The notes beneath the pieces were generated by a model that searched no databases, was not told the origin of the DNA, and worked only from the letters and a program-made list of their open reading frames with translations. From Ancylobacter amanitiformis (GTDB taxonomy: Bacteria > Pseudomonadota > Alphaproteobacteria > Rhizobiales > Xanthobacteraceae), in NCBI RefSeq assembly GCF_030814815.1, contig NZ_JAUSVR010000001.1, positions 434,001 to 498,000 on the forward strand: DNA of 64,000 nucleotides, read 5' to 3'. The position numbers and the translations under genes are program-made. Positions within the stretch are counted from its first letter, which is position 1. Each line of letters begins with the position of its first letter. Positions 35,942 to 50,351 of this stretch are shown here, in pieces.

Positions 35942-37297
35942 ATGGCCCAGACTCTCGGCCCTGTCGCCGCACTGCTGCTCGGCGTGTTCTTCCTCGTCAC
36001 CGGTAGCGGCCTGCAGAACACGCTGCTGCCGCTGCGCGGAGCGTTCGAGGGCTTCAGCGCCATCAATCTCGGCATATTGGGATCGAGCTACTATCTCGGC
36101 TTCGTCACCGGCTGCCTCGCCGTGCCGCATCTGGTGCGGCGCTCGGGCCACATCCGCGCCTTCGCCGCGCTCACCGCCGGCGTGGTGGCGACCATGCTGG
36201 CGCACCCGATTTTCGTCGAGCCGTATTTCTGGTTCGTGATGCGCGCCATCACCGGCTTCTGCTTCGCCGGGCTCTACCTGGTGATCGAGAGCTGGCTCAA
36301 CGACCGCGCCACCAACCAGACGCGCGGCTTCGTCATGAGCGCCTATGTCATGGTGGACTACGCCGCGCTCACCGCCGGCCAAATGATGATCACGCTCTAT
36401 CCGGTGCGCAGCTTCGAACTGTTCGCGCTGGCCGCCATCCTGTTCTCGCTGGCGACGCTGCCGGTGGTGATCTCCAGCAGCGGCCAGCCGGCACCGATCG
36501 AGACCGCGCGCATCCGCCTGCCGCGGCTGTTCCGCGCCGCGCCGGTGGCGATGGTCGGCTGTTTCGTGATCGGTCTCACCAACGGCTCGCTGTGGAGCCT
36601 TGGCCCCATTTTCGGCATTGGCAGCGGTCTGACCTCGGACGGCGCCGCCACCTTCATGAGCGCCATCGTGGTGGCTGGCGCGATCGCGCAATGGCCGGTC
36701 GGCTTCTTCTCGGACCGCATGGACCGCCGGCGCATCCTCGGCGCGCTGATGGTGGGGGCGATGCTCGCCAGCCTCGCGCTGGGCGCGCTGCAATTCGGCC
36801 TTGTCGGCCTCAGCGTGCTGGGCCTGGTGTTCGGCGCGCTGGCCATGCCGGCCTATTCGCTGGCCGCCGCCCATGCCTATGACCTGACGCCGGCCAGCGA
36901 CGCGGTGGAGACCGCCGCCGGCCTGCTGCTGCTCTATGGCATCGGCTCGGTGGTCGGCCCGGCCGCCGCCTCGTTCGGCATGCAGCATTACGGCCCCGGC
37001 GCGCTCTTCTTCTTCATGGCCGGGTGCTATGCCCTGCTGCTGCTGTTCGTCGTCTGGCGCATGTGCCTGGGCGACAGGCGGCCCGCGCTCAAGCCGCCCG
37101 CCATGGTGATGGAGGAAGGCGCCGCCTGCGTGCCGACCGGCACCGTGCCCGCACCCGATGGCGAGGCGGAGGAAGCCGCCCGTCAGGCTCCCCCGGTCAA
37201 GCTTTCCTCCCGCCTCTTCAAGGGCTCCGCCCGGCCGCGCGGCCCCGGCGAGCCGCCCTTCCCCGGCGATCAGGACGGGCGTTCGGACGGCGCCTAG
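35942..37297 (+). CDS. MFS transporter, YcaD-like
   Basis: 451-residue major-facilitator protein with twelve predicted helices. SSYYLGFVTGCLAVPHLVRR carries the loop 2-3 region; RAITGFCFAGLYLVIESWLND and FGALAMPAYSLAAAHAYDLT match the YcaD group of putative exporters. About 75 hydrophilic, Pro/Gly/Ala-rich residues follow the last helix, which is longer than in E. coli YcaD. Start ATG 35942 fits the first helix. Substrate unknown. Confidence 0.87.
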   Translation: MAQTLGPVAALLLGVFFLVTGSGLQNTLLPLRGAFEGFSAINLGILGSSYYLGFVTGCLAVPHLVRRSGHIRAFAALTAGVVATMLAHPIFVEPYFWFVMRAITGFCFAGLYLVIESWLNDRATNQTRGFVMSAYVMVDYAALTAGQMMITLYPVRSFELFALAAILFSLATLPVVISSSGQPAPIETARIRLPRLFRAAPVAMVGCFVIGLTNGSLWSLGPIFGIGSGLTSDGAATFMSAIVVAGAIAQWPVGFFSDRMDRRRILGALMVGAMLASLALGALQFGLVGLSVLGLVFGALAMPAYSLAAAHAYDLTPASDAVETAAGLLLLYGIGSVVGPAAASFGMQHYGPGALFFFMAGCYALLLLFVVWRMCLGDRRPALKPPAMVMEEGAACVPTGTVPAPDGEAEEAARQAPPVKLSSRLFKGSARPRGPGEPPFPGDQDGRSDGA

Positions 37298-37370
37298 GAT
37301 CGTCTCCGCCGGCGCTCCGCCCGGCACCGCGGCGCGGCGCCTCCGCCCGCCCGCATCTCCGGAGCCATTC

Positions 37371-37550
37371 ATGCTGCGCTATGCCGTGATCTGCCTCGTC
37401 ATCTCGCTGCTGGCCGGCGCGGTGGGGCTCACCAATGTCTCAGCCCTGGCGCGCCGGATATCCCTGGTGCTGTTCGCCCTGCTCTTCCTCGGCTTCCTCG
37501 TGCTGATGGGAACAGCCGTGCTGGTCGACCACGCGATGTCGGTCCCCTGA
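37371..37550 (+). CDS. Small two-helix membrane protein, DUF1328-like
   Basis: 59 residues, two hydrophobic segments (YAVICLVISLLAGAVGL and ISLVLFALLFLGFLVLMGTAVL) joined by a short basic loop. Size, MLR- start and topology resemble DUF1328 (UPF0391) stress-associated membrane proteins, but similarity is not strong enough to be sure. It stands 73 nt after the MFS gene, with no clear function. Confidence 0.6.
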   Translation: MLRYAVICLVISLLAGAVGLTNVSALARRISLVLFALLFLGFLVLMGTAVLVDHAMSVP

Positions 37551-37665
37551 GCGCGCACCGGGTCGATGTCCGGCGCGCGGCTGTCCCGCCTCGGCTTGAC
37601 CTAGCGCAAGGCGCGCTTTTCCGGTGGGTCTAGGCTTGCGGGACGACAAGCCAGAGGAGGACGCC

Positions 37666-37797
37666 ATGCCCATCGAATCCGTGCTTTTTCTCGCCTTGAC
37701 GATCATCGCCTTTGGCGGTTTCGCCGGCACGCTGGCCTATGTCGACTGCAGCACGCGGGATGTGCGCCGCCGCAACCATCCCATTCCGGGCGAGTGA
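37666..37797 (+). CDS. Small single-helix membrane protein
   Basis: A 43-residue gene that is easily missed. It has an excellent ribosome-binding site (agaggagg, 7 nt before the ATG), one N-terminal membrane helix (VLFLALTIIAFGGFAGTLAYV) and a basic cytosolic tail DVRRRNHPIPGE. Codon third positions follow the genome's GC bias. I do not recognise the family. It is separate from the preceding small gene by 115 nt. Confidence 0.65.
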   Translation: MPIESVLFLALTIIAFGGFAGTLAYVDCSTRDVRRRNHPIPGE

Positions 37798-37811
37798 GCG
37801 GGCCGGCGGGC

Positions 37812-38423
37812 TCACCGTTCGGTCAGGGCGAGCTTGGCACCGAGGGCGACGAAGGCCGCCGCAAAGCCGCGCCGCAGCCACGCCATCGCCGCCGGCCGCT
37901 CGATCAGCCGGTCCCGCACCGCCGCCGCGAACAGGCCATAGAGCGCGAAGACCGCGAAGGTCATCGCCATGAACACGCCGGACAGTTCCAGCATGCGCTG
38001 GAGCGGGTGTGATTCATTCACCGCGATGAACTGCGGTAGGAAGGCCACGAAGAAGACCGACAGCTTCGGGTTCAGCAGGTTGAGCAGGATGCCGTCGCCG
38101 ATCATCCGCAACGGCGCCCGGCGGCGGCTCGCCGCACCGACCTTCAGCGGACCGTCCGCCTTCAGCGTCTGCCAGGCCATGTAGAGGAGATAGGCGACGC
38201 CCGCATATTTCACGCTCTCATAGGCGAGGGCACTCGCGTGGAGCAGCGCCGCGAGGCCGCACAGCGCCGCGGCAAGATGGGGCACGATACCCAGCGTGCA
38301 GGCAAAGGCCGCGAGCACGCTCGCCCGTGGGCCCTGCCCGAGCCCCGCCGCCAGTGTATAAAGTGCGCCGGTGCCGGGCGAGGCGACGACAAGCAGCGTG
38401 ACGAGCAGGAATTCGAGCGACAT
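37812..38423 (-). CDS. LysE family translocator
   Basis: 203-residue inner-membrane exporter of the LysE/RhtB family with about six helices. Typical motifs: FLLVTLLVVASPGTGALYTLAAGLGQGPRA at the N-terminus (the conserved PGP-like turn is PGT here), YLLYMAWQTLK, and LLNLLNPKLSVFFVAFLPQF, a family hallmark. The ATG at 38423 has gaggag 8 nt upstream, better than the GTG at 38432. Members export amino acids or homoserine lactones; the substrate here is unknown. Confidence 0.88.
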   Translation of the reverse strand: MSLEFLLVTLLVVASPGTGALYTLAAGLGQGPRASVLAAFACTLGIVPHLAAALCGLAALLHASALAYESVKYAGVAYLLYMAWQTLKADGPLKVGAASRRRAPLRMIGDGILLNLLNPKLSVFFVAFLPQFIAVNESHPLQRMLELSGVFMAMTFAVFALYGLFAAAVRDRLIERPAAMAWLRRGFAAAFVALGAKLALTER

Positions 38424-38661
38424 GGCCGGCACTCCTCATGAGGGAACGCCGCGACGCTAGCGGCGCGCCCACAGACCAGCCACCCGGAAAGGACAAAACA
38501 GGACTGGCGCGCCACACGCGGCTCGGCTATCGATAGCGTGCCGGTGCACGTGTCGCATCCGGCCGTAAGCGTCCGACGTCAGGCAACGCATCCAACCCGG
38601 TTCCGGCCGGCGGATGCTGTCGTCATCCGGATAGCCGGGACCATCCTTATGAGGATGGCTT

Positions 38662-38931
38662 ATGCCCTCTCATTCTTCCCCTTCCCGTACATCCTTCAAA
38701 CTGCCGGCGCGCTATGCCGGCATCGTGCTGCCCTTCGTGCTCTCGGTACTGATGACCTTCGTCGTCTCCGCCATCGCCACGCTGCGCAGCCTCGGGCCCG
38801 GCCCGGACTTCCTCACGACCTGGCCCGGCGCCTGGGGATTGTCCTGGCTCGTCGCCTTCCCCACCCTGCTCATGGTGCTGCCGCTGGTGCGCCGGATCGT
38901 CAGCCTGCTGGTGCACGCACCGGCGCGCTAG
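38662..38931 (+). CDS. DUF2798 domain membrane protein
   Basis: 89 residues with two membrane helices: VLPFVLSVLMTFVVSAIATL and LSWLVAFPTLLMVLPLVRRI. The pattern LS-LMT-VVS-IAT-RSLG ... W-W-AFP fits DUF2798, a family common in Proteobacteria with no known function. The Ser/Thr-rich start is cytosolic. A bidirectional terminator follows and separates it from converging rpoD. Confidence 0.78.
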   Translation: MPSHSSPSRTSFKLPARYAGIVLPFVLSVLMTFVVSAIATLRSLGPGPDFLTTWPGAWGLSWLVAFPTLLMVLPLVRRIVSLLVHAPAR

Positions 38932-38952
38932 CGGCGAGCGGTGGTCAAAAAG

Positions 38953-38978
38953 AAAAGGCGGCCCGAAGGCCGCCTTTT
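38953..38978 (-). terminator. Bidirectional rho-independent terminator after rpoD
   Basis: Stem aaaaggcggc (38953-38962) / gccgcctttt (38969-38978) with an added C-G pair and a cgaa loop. Read on the minus strand it ends in ttttctttttg, just after the rpoD stop; on the plus strand it can also end the DUF2798 transcript. Confidence 0.88.
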
Positions 38979-38997
38979 CGCGTTTGGATGAGTTCGC

Positions 38998-40995
<1,998 letters not shown>

Positions 40996-41104
40996 GCGTG
41001 TGCTCCTCAACCGCCGAACGCAAATCCGCTCCGGCGCTCCACGACGACCGGACGACCCGGCACGCCGCTTCTCCGACCCTCGACCCCGACCCGCACTCGC
41101 GCAA

Positions 41105-41155
41105 GCGAATGCGACGCAATCCCAAACCGCATCCGCGAGGGCGAATGCGACGCAA
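41105..41155. repeat. Short direct repeat in the dnaG-rpoD gap
   Basis: gcgaatgcgacgcaa occurs at 41105-41119 and 41141-41155, period 36, with looser similarity over the whole 36 nt. It lies in the 220-nt gap upstream of rpoD and might be part of its promoter region; no -35/-10 pair is evident. Confidence 0.6.
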
Positions 41156-41215
41156 ACGGGGCCACACGCTCCACGGCGTTTGCAGCGCACGCGGGCGGGC
41201 GACCCATGGATCCAC

Positions 41216-43156
41216 CTACATCGACCGCGCCGGGCGGCCAGACGCGGCGCCGAACCCCTCTACCAAAGCTTCGGTTCCGTCAAGTGCCGCCAGCTGTCTT
41301 TGTATATCGAGAAAGCGTGCCCAATTCATATCCGTGGGCTCCTCCGCGAGGCGTTTTTCCGCTTCCTTCAAGTCCTTAGATAGGGCGTGCGTGCGCCGGT
41401 GCAAGACCAGCCGCTGGCCCCACCAAAGTTCGACATCCGCGCGCGCCGCGTCGGCAAAGGCCGGCCAGTCGTGCCGGGCCACCGCCAATTGCCGCAGCCG
41501 CGCCGCCAGTGCGCCCAAGCCGGCCGTCTCCAGGCGGGCGGCCAGCGCCTGCGCATCCTCACCCTCGCCGTCCATGTGGATGTCGAGCAGCGCGCGGCGC
41601 AATTGCGCGGCTTCCCGGTTCTGCAGCGGCATGTCGGCCAGTTCCTCGGCGAACTGGTCGAGCAGCCAGGGATGGTTCATCACCGCGAAAAGCAGCAGCG
41701 CCTCGTTGCGCGGCAGTTCCGCCGCCGCCCCGCGCACCAGCGCCGAGCGGCGCATGCCCTCCCCCGCCGCGCCGGGCGCCGGGCGTCCCGAGCCGCGACC
41801 GAAGGGCTGCCGCCGGCCGCCGCGCGAATCGAAGCGACCATTGCCGCCGCCCGAATCGCGGCGCGACTGCACGCCCTGTTGCGGGGCGGAGATGAACAGC
41901 CGGCGGAAGCGCTCCATCAATTCGGCCCGATAATGCTTGCGCACCGTCTCGTCGCCGATCACCCGCACGATATCGCCGATGCGGGCCTCCAGCGCGGCGC
42001 GGCGCTCGGGGGTATCGACGCTGGCACTCTCCAGTTCGCGCGCCCACAGCACGTCGGCCAGCGGCTGGGCCTGCGCCAGCACGGCATCCACCGCCTCGCG
42101 CCCGCCGGCGCGCACCAGGTCGTCCGGGTCCTGCCCCTCGGGTAGCATGCCGAAGGAAAGGCTCACGCCGGGCTTGAGATGCGGCAGGGCAAGGTCGAGC
42201 GCGCGCCAGGCGGCGCGCCGTCCCGCCTTGTCGCCGTCGAACAGCAGCAGCGGCTCGGGCGCCATCTTCCACAAAAGCGCCAGTTGCTCCTCGGTGAGCG
42301 CGGTGCCGAGCGGGGCCACCGCGCCAGGAAAGCCCGCCTCGACCAGCGCGATAACGTCGACATAGCCTTCGACCGCGATGACCGGCGCGCCCTTGTGGGC
42401 GCTCGCACGGGCGTTGAAGCCGTTATAGAGCAGCGAACCCTTGTGAAAGAGCGAGGTCTCCGGCGAGTTGAGGTATTTCGCCGAGACGTCCTTCTCCAGC
42501 GCCCGCCCGCCAAACGCCACCACGCGCCCGCGCAGGTCGGTGATGGGAAACATCACGCGGTCGCGGAAACGGTCATAGGGGATGGATATGTCCTCGGCCG
42601 AGACCAGAAGGCCGGTTTCCACCATGTCCTCGACCGAGACGCCGCGCGCGCCCAGCGCCTCCTTCAGCGCGAAACGCTCAGGCAGCGCATAGCCCAGCCG
42701 GAAGCGCTGCTGCGTCGCCGGGCCGAGGCCCCGGTCGGCCAGGTAGCCGCGCCCCTTGGCGCCGCCACGGCTCTGCAGCATCGCCTCGAAATATTTCGCC
42801 GCCAGGTCCATCACCTCGTGCAGCGACTTGCGTCGGCTCTCGCGGACTTCCTCCTCGCGCGACTGCACCGGCATGGGCAGGCCGGCCATCGAGGCCAGCC
42901 GCTCGACCGCCTCGGGAAAGGGCAGGCCCTCCGCCTCCATCAGGAAATCGAACTGGTCGCCGTGCTTGCCGGAGGAGAAGCAGTGATAGAAGCCCTTCTG
43001 GTCGTTGACATAGAAGGACGGCGTCTTCTCGGGATTGAAGGGCGAGAGGCCGCGCCATTCGCGGCCCTGCTTCTTCAGTTGCACGCGCTTGCCCACCACC
43101 TCCGACACGGGGAGGCGGGCACGGATCTCGTCGAGGAACGAGGGCGGGAAGCGCAT
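41216..43156 (-). CDS. dnaG: DNA primase
   Basis: Makes RNA primers at the replication fork. 646 residues: N-terminal zinc-finger-like domain (1-100), TOPRIM core (about 255-345, with [18 protein letters not shown] and [16 protein letters not shown]), and a C-terminal DnaB-binding helical part after a Gly/Arg-rich linker. The zinc ribbon is degenerate: the first two ligands are replaced (Ser38, Asn41 in [12 protein letters not shown]) and only Cys59 of the last pair remains (CFSS). The fold around it is otherwise intact, so the domain probably works without Zn. ATG 43156 begins the canonical [14 protein letters not shown]. rpoD follows 220 nt downstream. Confidence 0.96.
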   Translation of the reverse strand: MRFPPSFLDEIRARLPVSEVVGKRVQLKKQGREWRGLSPFNPEKTPSFYVNDQKGFYHCFSSGKHGDQFDFLMEAEGLPFPEAVERLASMAGLPMPVQSREEEVRESRRKSLHEVMDLAAKYFEAMLQSRGGAKGRGYLADRGLGPATQQRFRLGYALPERFALKEALGARGVSVEDMVETGLLVSAEDISIPYDRFRDRVMFPITDLRGRVVAFGGRALEKDVSAKYLNSPETSLFHKGSLLYNGFNARASAHKGAPVIAVEGYVDVIALVEAGFPGAVAPLGTALTEEQLALLWKMAPEPLLLFDGDKAGRRAAWRALDLALPHLKPGVSLSFGMLPEGQDPDDLVRAGGREAVDAVLAQAQPLADVLWARELESASVDTPERRAALEARIGDIVRVIGDETVRKHYRAELMERFRRLFISAPQQGVQSRRDSGGGNGRFDSRGGRRQPFGRGSGRPAPGAAGEGMRRSALVRGAAAELPRNEALLLFAVMNHPWLLDQFAEELADMPLQNREAAQLRRALLDIHMDGEGEDAQALAARLETAGLGALAARLRQLAVARHDWPAFADAARADVELWWGQRLVLHRRTHALSKDLKEAEKRLAEEPTDMNWARFLDIQRQLAALDGTEALVEGFGAASGRPARSM

Positions 43157-43242
43157 GATGATTCGGAAGCCTTCCACGGGGAAATCGAACGTCTCACGTC
43201 CCACGCGCCGCCCCGAGCCGGAGCGTCGCTTATCCCCGTTGT

Positions 43243-43548
43243 TCACATGCCAGTATAGCGACGATAGAGCGCCGCCGCGAGCACGCCGATCGCCATGGCG
43301 AGAAGCGCGCGGCGCAGCAGCACCACCGACACGAGCGTGGCGCCGACCGCGACAAAGGCGGCGCCCTCGCCCCGCACCGTCGCCGGCACCACCAGCGCCA
43401 CCAGGACCGAGCCGGCGAGATAGCGCAGGAACGCCTCCAGCCGAGGCGACATCGGCATGAAGCCCACGACCCAGAGGCCGCCGGCACGGGTCGCATAGGT
43501 GATGACCGCCATCGCGAGGATGACCAGCAGGGTATCGCTCGTGTTCAC
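43243..43548 (-). CDS. azlD: AzlD family branched-chain amino acid transport subunit
   Basis: 101-residue membrane protein with about four helices (LLVILAMAVITYATRAGGLWV, FLRYLAGSVLVALVVPATV), the small partner of AzlC in exporters of branched-chain amino acids (AzlCD/YgaZH). The TYATRAGG motif near the start is diagnostic. It begins at a GTG that overlaps the azlC stop (GTGA), so the two are translationally coupled. dnaG starts 86 nt downstream. Confidence 0.87.
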   Translation of the reverse strand: MNTSDTLLVILAMAVITYATRAGGLWVVGFMPMSPRLEAFLRYLAGSVLVALVVPATVRGEGAAFVAVGATLVSVVLLRRALLAMAIGVLAAALYRRYTGM

Positions 43549-44267
43549 GTCCGCCGCCCATGCTGGACAAGGCCGGCCAGACCACCGGCAAGGCCGCCAA
43601 CCAACACATGCCAGTTGGTCGGCAGCCACCACACCGCCGCCAGCGCGGCGAGCCCCGCCACCAGCCATGGCAGATCGTCGATCCGCTTGCGGTACAGCCC
43701 CACCAGCGTGGTGGTGAAGAACACGACCAGAACCAGATCGAGACCATAGCGCTGCAGGTCGGCCAGCGTGACGTCGCCCGCCTCCGCGCCGATCACGGTC
43801 GCCGCCAGCCACACGACCCACATGGCCAGCCCGCCGCCGACCATGTAGCCGAGATCGCGCTCGCCGCGCGCCTCGGCGGCGATCAGCGCGGCCCAGTTGA
43901 GGTCGCTGAGCACGATCATCGCGGCGTAGCGCTTCCACGCCGACAATCCATGCGTCAGCATGCGCAGCGACGCCCCGAGCAGCAGGTGCCGCGCATTGAT
44001 GGCGAAGGTGGCGAGAAGCAGCGGCACCCACGGCACCGGTGAATGCCAGAGATCCAGCGCCGCGAATTGCGAGGCGCCCGCGAAAACCAGCGCGCTCATC
44101 AGCGAGGCCGCCCATCCCTCCAGCCCGGCCCCGCGCGCGGCGATGCCGAAGGCGGCGCCGAACACGAAGACCGGAATGAGAACCGGCAGCATCGCCCGCG
44201 CGCCGCGCCACACGCCGGCCAGTGTCAGCGTGGCGCGTCCGCCGCCGGGATGAAAGGGGGTAGCCAT
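43545..44267 (-). CDS. azlC: AzlC family branched-chain amino acid transporter
   Basis: 240-residue inner-membrane protein. Signature segments are LPVLIPVFVFGAAFGIAARGAGL, SALVFAGASQFAALDLW and FAINARHLLLGASLR, all typical of AzlC/YgaZ. Works with AzlD as an exporter of valine, leucine or isoleucine (known for AzlCD and YgaZH; here inferred). It starts 14 nt after the yqeY stop on the same strand, hence inside the yqeY-dnaG-rpoD run where azlCD is not usually found. Confidence 0.9.
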   Translation of the reverse strand: MATPFHPGGGRATLTLAGVWRGARAMLPVLIPVFVFGAAFGIAARGAGLEGWAASLMSALVFAGASQFAALDLWHSPVPWVPLLLATFAINARHLLLGASLRMLTHGLSAWKRYAAMIVLSDLNWAALIAAEARGERDLGYMVGGGLAMWVVWLAATVIGAEAGDVTLADLQRYGLDLVLVVFFTTTLVGLYRKRIDDLPWLVAGLAALAAVWWLPTNWHVLVGGLAGGLAGLVQHGRRT

Positions 44268-44281
44268 GGCGCGGACGTGCT

Positions 44282-44740
44282 TCAGCCGGCCGTCAGCAAT
44301 GTCTTGACCGTGCCGCTCGCCTTGCCGAAATCCATCACGCCGGTATAGCGCTCCTTCAGCGCGGCCATGGTGCGACCCATGTCCTTCAGCCCATGCGCCT
44401 CGATCTCGCCGATCACGGCGGCAATGGCGGCCTGCGCCTCCGCCTCGGTCAGCTGCGTGGGCAGGAAGTGCTGGATGACGACGATTTCCTCGCGCTCCTG
44501 GGTGGCGAGATCGGCGCGGCCGGCCTCCTCGTAGACCTTGGCCGATTCCTCGCGCTGCTTGATCATCTTGGCCAGCAGGCCGAGCAGATCGTCATCGGAC
44601 AGCGGGTCCTTGCCGTGGCCGCGCGCCTCGATGTCGCGGTCCTTGATCGCGGCATTGACCAGACGCAGCGTGCCGAGGCGCCGCTTGTCCTGCGCCTTGA
44701 GGGATTCCTTGAGGGCGGTGTTGATAGCGTCGCGCAGCAC
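44282..44740 (-). CDS. GatB/YqeY domain protein
   Basis: 152 residues of the YqeY family, related to the tail domain of GatB. Visible motifs: LRDAINTALKESLKAQDKRRLGTLRLVNAAIKDRDIEARG, YEEAGRADLATQEREEIVVIQHFLPTQL and the C-terminal MGRTMAALKERY (the GxxM-A-L-K pattern). Proposed to act on tRNA-linked amide metabolism, but unproven. There is no Met near the domain start; GTG 44740 with aggaagg upstream is used. Its place beside carA and before dnaG is conserved in Alphaproteobacteria. Confidence 0.9.
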   Translation of the reverse strand: MLRDAINTALKESLKAQDKRRLGTLRLVNAAIKDRDIEARGHGKDPLSDDDLLGLLAKMIKQREESAKVYEEAGRADLATQEREEIVVIQHFLPTQLTEAEAQAAIAAVIGEIEAHGLKDMGRTMAALKERYTGVMDFGKASGTVKTLLTAG

Positions 44741-45007
44741 GTTCGTTGAGCCTTCCTGCAAAATCACGATGGCGCGCGGCGGAACCTGCGTTCCGCGCTG
44801 CAACGCACGTCGCGAGCCGATGGATGATCCGCCCCGCCCCTCCCGGGTGGGTCGCCGTTCCCCGTTGCGACAGCCGGCGCCAGCAGCGGGCGACCCGCCC
44901 GGCGACACAGCCATCCGCTCACCGAGGACCAGATGCGCAGCAAGGAGGCTGGCATCCGGCGCGGCAACGGACTAATTAGGGCACACAACGACAGGGAACA
45001 AGATCAG

Positions 45008-46213
45008 ATGAGCGGTAGCGCTGAACAGCTCTCCGGCGACGACGTGTGGGCCGAGCCCCGTCCGACCGCCCTCCTCGTGCTCGCCGACGGCACCGTGCTC
45101 GAAGGCTTCGGCCTCGGGGCGACCGGCCAGGCGGTGGGCGAAGTCTGCTTCAACACGGCCATGACCGGCTATCAGGAAGTGCTGACCGATCCGTCCTATG
45201 CCGGGCAGATCATCACCTTCACCTTCCCCCATATCGGCAATGTCGGCACCAATGAGGAAGACATCGAGACCATCTCGATGGCCGGCGCCTCCGGTGTGCG
45301 CGGCGTGGTGCTGCACTCTCCCATCACCGACCCCTCGAACTACCGCGCCACCCGCCATTTCGACCTCTGGCTGAAGGCGCGCGGCATCATCGCCATCTCG
45401 GGCATCGACACCCGCGCGCTCACCGCGCGGATCCGCGACGGCGGCATGCCCAACGCGGTGATCGCCCATGCGCCGGACGGCAATTTCGACCTTCCCGCGC
45501 TGAAGCAGGAAGCCGCGGGCTGGCCCGGCCTTGTCGGCATGGATCTGGTGCCGATGGTCACCTCCGCCCAGCGCTTCAGCTGGGACGAGACGCCGTGGCA
45601 GTGGCCGGAAGGCTATGGCCAGCAGACTGCGCCCGCGCATCACGTCGTGGCGGTCGACTATGGCATCAAGCGCAACATCCTGCGCCTGCTCGCCCGGGCG
45701 GGATGCAAGGTCACGGTGGTGCCCGCCACCACCTCGGCCGAGGAAATCCTCGCGCTGCGGCCGGACGGGGTGTTTCTCTCCAACGGCCCGGGCGACCCGG
45801 CGGCGACCGGGGAATATGCCGTGCCGGTGATCCGCGAGATCATCGAAGCCGGCGTGCCCACTTTCGGCATCTGCCTCGGCCACCAGATGATCGGCCTCGC
45901 GGTCGGCGGGCGCACGATGAAGATGCACCAGGGTCATCACGGCGCGAACCATCCGGTGAAGGACGTCACCACCGGCAAGGTCGAGATCACCTCGATGAAT
46001 CACGGCTTCGCGGTCGACCGCGACAGCCTGCCGGCCACCGCGCAGGAGACGCATGTCTCGCTGTTCGACGGCTCCAATGCCGGTATCCAGCTGACCGACA
46101 AGCCGGTCTTCTCGGTGCAGTATCACCCGGAAGCCAGCCCCGGCCCGCAGGACAGCCACTATCTGTTCGACCGGTTCATCGAGCTGATCGAGAAGACCAG
46201 GAAGGCGGCCTGA
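45008..46213 (+). CDS. carA: Carbamoyl-phosphate synthase small subunit
   Basis: Glutaminase subunit that channels ammonia to CarB for carbamoyl phosphate, precursor of pyrimidines and arginine. 401 residues: the N-terminal CPSase domain (EVCFNTAMTGYQEVLTDPSYAGQI) and a class I glutamine amidotransferase domain with nucleophile Cys289 in FGICLGHQ and the His373/Glu375 pair of YHPEASPGP. Diverges from yqeY across 267 nt with no other gene. A hairpin with a T-run follows before carB. Confidence 0.97.
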   Translation: MSGSAEQLSGDDVWAEPRPTALLVLADGTVLEGFGLGATGQAVGEVCFNTAMTGYQEVLTDPSYAGQIITFTFPHIGNVGTNEEDIETISMAGASGVRGVVLHSPITDPSNYRATRHFDLWLKARGIIAISGIDTRALTARIRDGGMPNAVIAHAPDGNFDLPALKQEAAGWPGLVGMDLVPMVTSAQRFSWDETPWQWPEGYGQQTAPAHHVVAVDYGIKRNILRLLARAGCKVTVVPATTSAEEILALRPDGVFLSNGPGDPAATGEYAVPVIREIIEAGVPTFGICLGHQMIGLAVGGRTMKMHQGHHGANHPVKDVTTGKVEITSMNHGFAVDRDSLPATAQETHVSLFDGSNAGIQLTDKPVFSVQYHPEASPGPQDSHYLFDRFIELIEKTRKAA

Positions 46214-46340
46214 GCGCCGCCTCTCGCCAGCGGGGCGGGCGCTCGTGACGGGCGCCCTTCCCCCGCGAGGGAATCTGGTTTAAGGGAAGCCCCCAATTGC
46301 GGGGTAGCCCTCGCCCAGAAAGTTCAATCCGGGTCCGCCC

Positions 46341-46369
46341 AAGGACGCGTTGCACAGCGCGTCCTTTTT
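46341..46369 (+). terminator. Terminator-like hairpin between carA and carB
   Basis: Stem aaggacgcg (46341-46349) / cgcgtcctt (46358-46366), 8-nt loop, then ttttt overlapping the stem end (46365-46369). It lies 128 nt after carA and 38 nt before the carB start, so it could stop or attenuate read-through, implying separate control of carB. Confidence 0.7.
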
Positions 46370-46407
46370 CGTGCGCCCGGACAATTGCGCGAGCCGCACG
46401 GGATCCG

Positions 46408-49743
<3,336 letters not shown>

Positions 49744-49877
49744 TCGCGCCCACGGCGCGCTCCGGCGATCGGGAACGACAGAAAATCAGCCTGTCGCGGA
49801 CGGTTCTTCGAGGCTTAAAGGCCCGGAGCGCCCCCCGCGGGGGTTTCATTTGCTTTTGGGAGGTCAGATAAAGACCG

Positions 49878-50351
49878 ATGGAAAAAGTTCCGATGACGGC
49901 CGGCGGCCATGCTGCGCTGGAGAGCGAGCTCAAGCAGCGCCAGCAAGTCGAGCGTCCGCGTATCATCGAGGCCATTTCAGAAGCCCGCGCCCATGGCGAC
50001 CTCTCCGAGAACGCCGAATATCACGCGGCCAAGGAGCAGCAGGCGCTCAACGAGGGGCGTATCGCCGAGCTTGAGGACAAGCTGTCGCGTGCCGAGATCA
50101 TCGACGTGGGCAAGCTCACCGGCGACGTCGTCAAGTTCGGGGCCACGGTGACACTGATCGACGAAGACACCGAGGAAGAGCGCGTGTGGCAGATCGTCGG
50201 CGACATGGAAGCCGACGCCAAGGCCGGCCGCATCTCCATCTCCTCGCCGCTGGCGCGCGCGCTGATCGGCAAGAAGAGCGGCACCTCGGTGGAAGTGGTC
50301 ACCCCCAAGGGCGCCCGCTCCTATGAGATCGCCGGCGTCCGCTTCGCCTGA
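49878..50351 (+). CDS. greA: Transcription elongation factor GreA
   Basis: Rescues backtracked RNA polymerase by stimulating transcript cleavage. 157 residues: N-terminal coiled coil ([38 protein letters not shown]) with the acidic tip Asp/Glu of GDLSENAEY, then the C-terminal globular domain ending [21 protein letters not shown]-rich palindrome (cccccgcggggg at 49832-49843, then tttcattt) stands 35 nt before the start and might end the carB transcript. The stop codon lies in the first unit of the tandem array that follows. Confidence 0.96.
   Translation: MEKVPMTAGGHAALESELKQRQQVERPRIIEAISEARAHGDLSENAEYHAAKEQQALNEGRIAELEDKLSRAEIIDVGKLTGDVVKFGATVTLIDEDTEEERVWQIVGDMEADAKAGRISISSPLARALIGKKSGTSVEVVTPKGARSYEIAGVRFA

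Noticed and set aside
41216-43156. dnaG as a pseudogene because zinc ligands are missing
   Set aside because: Frame, length, TOPRIM motifs and genome position are all intact, and the gene is essential.
46270-46340. tRNA-like sequence (agttcaatccgggtc) between carA and carB
   Set aside because: No matching acceptor stem or anticodon arm can be drawn around the T-loop-like words.
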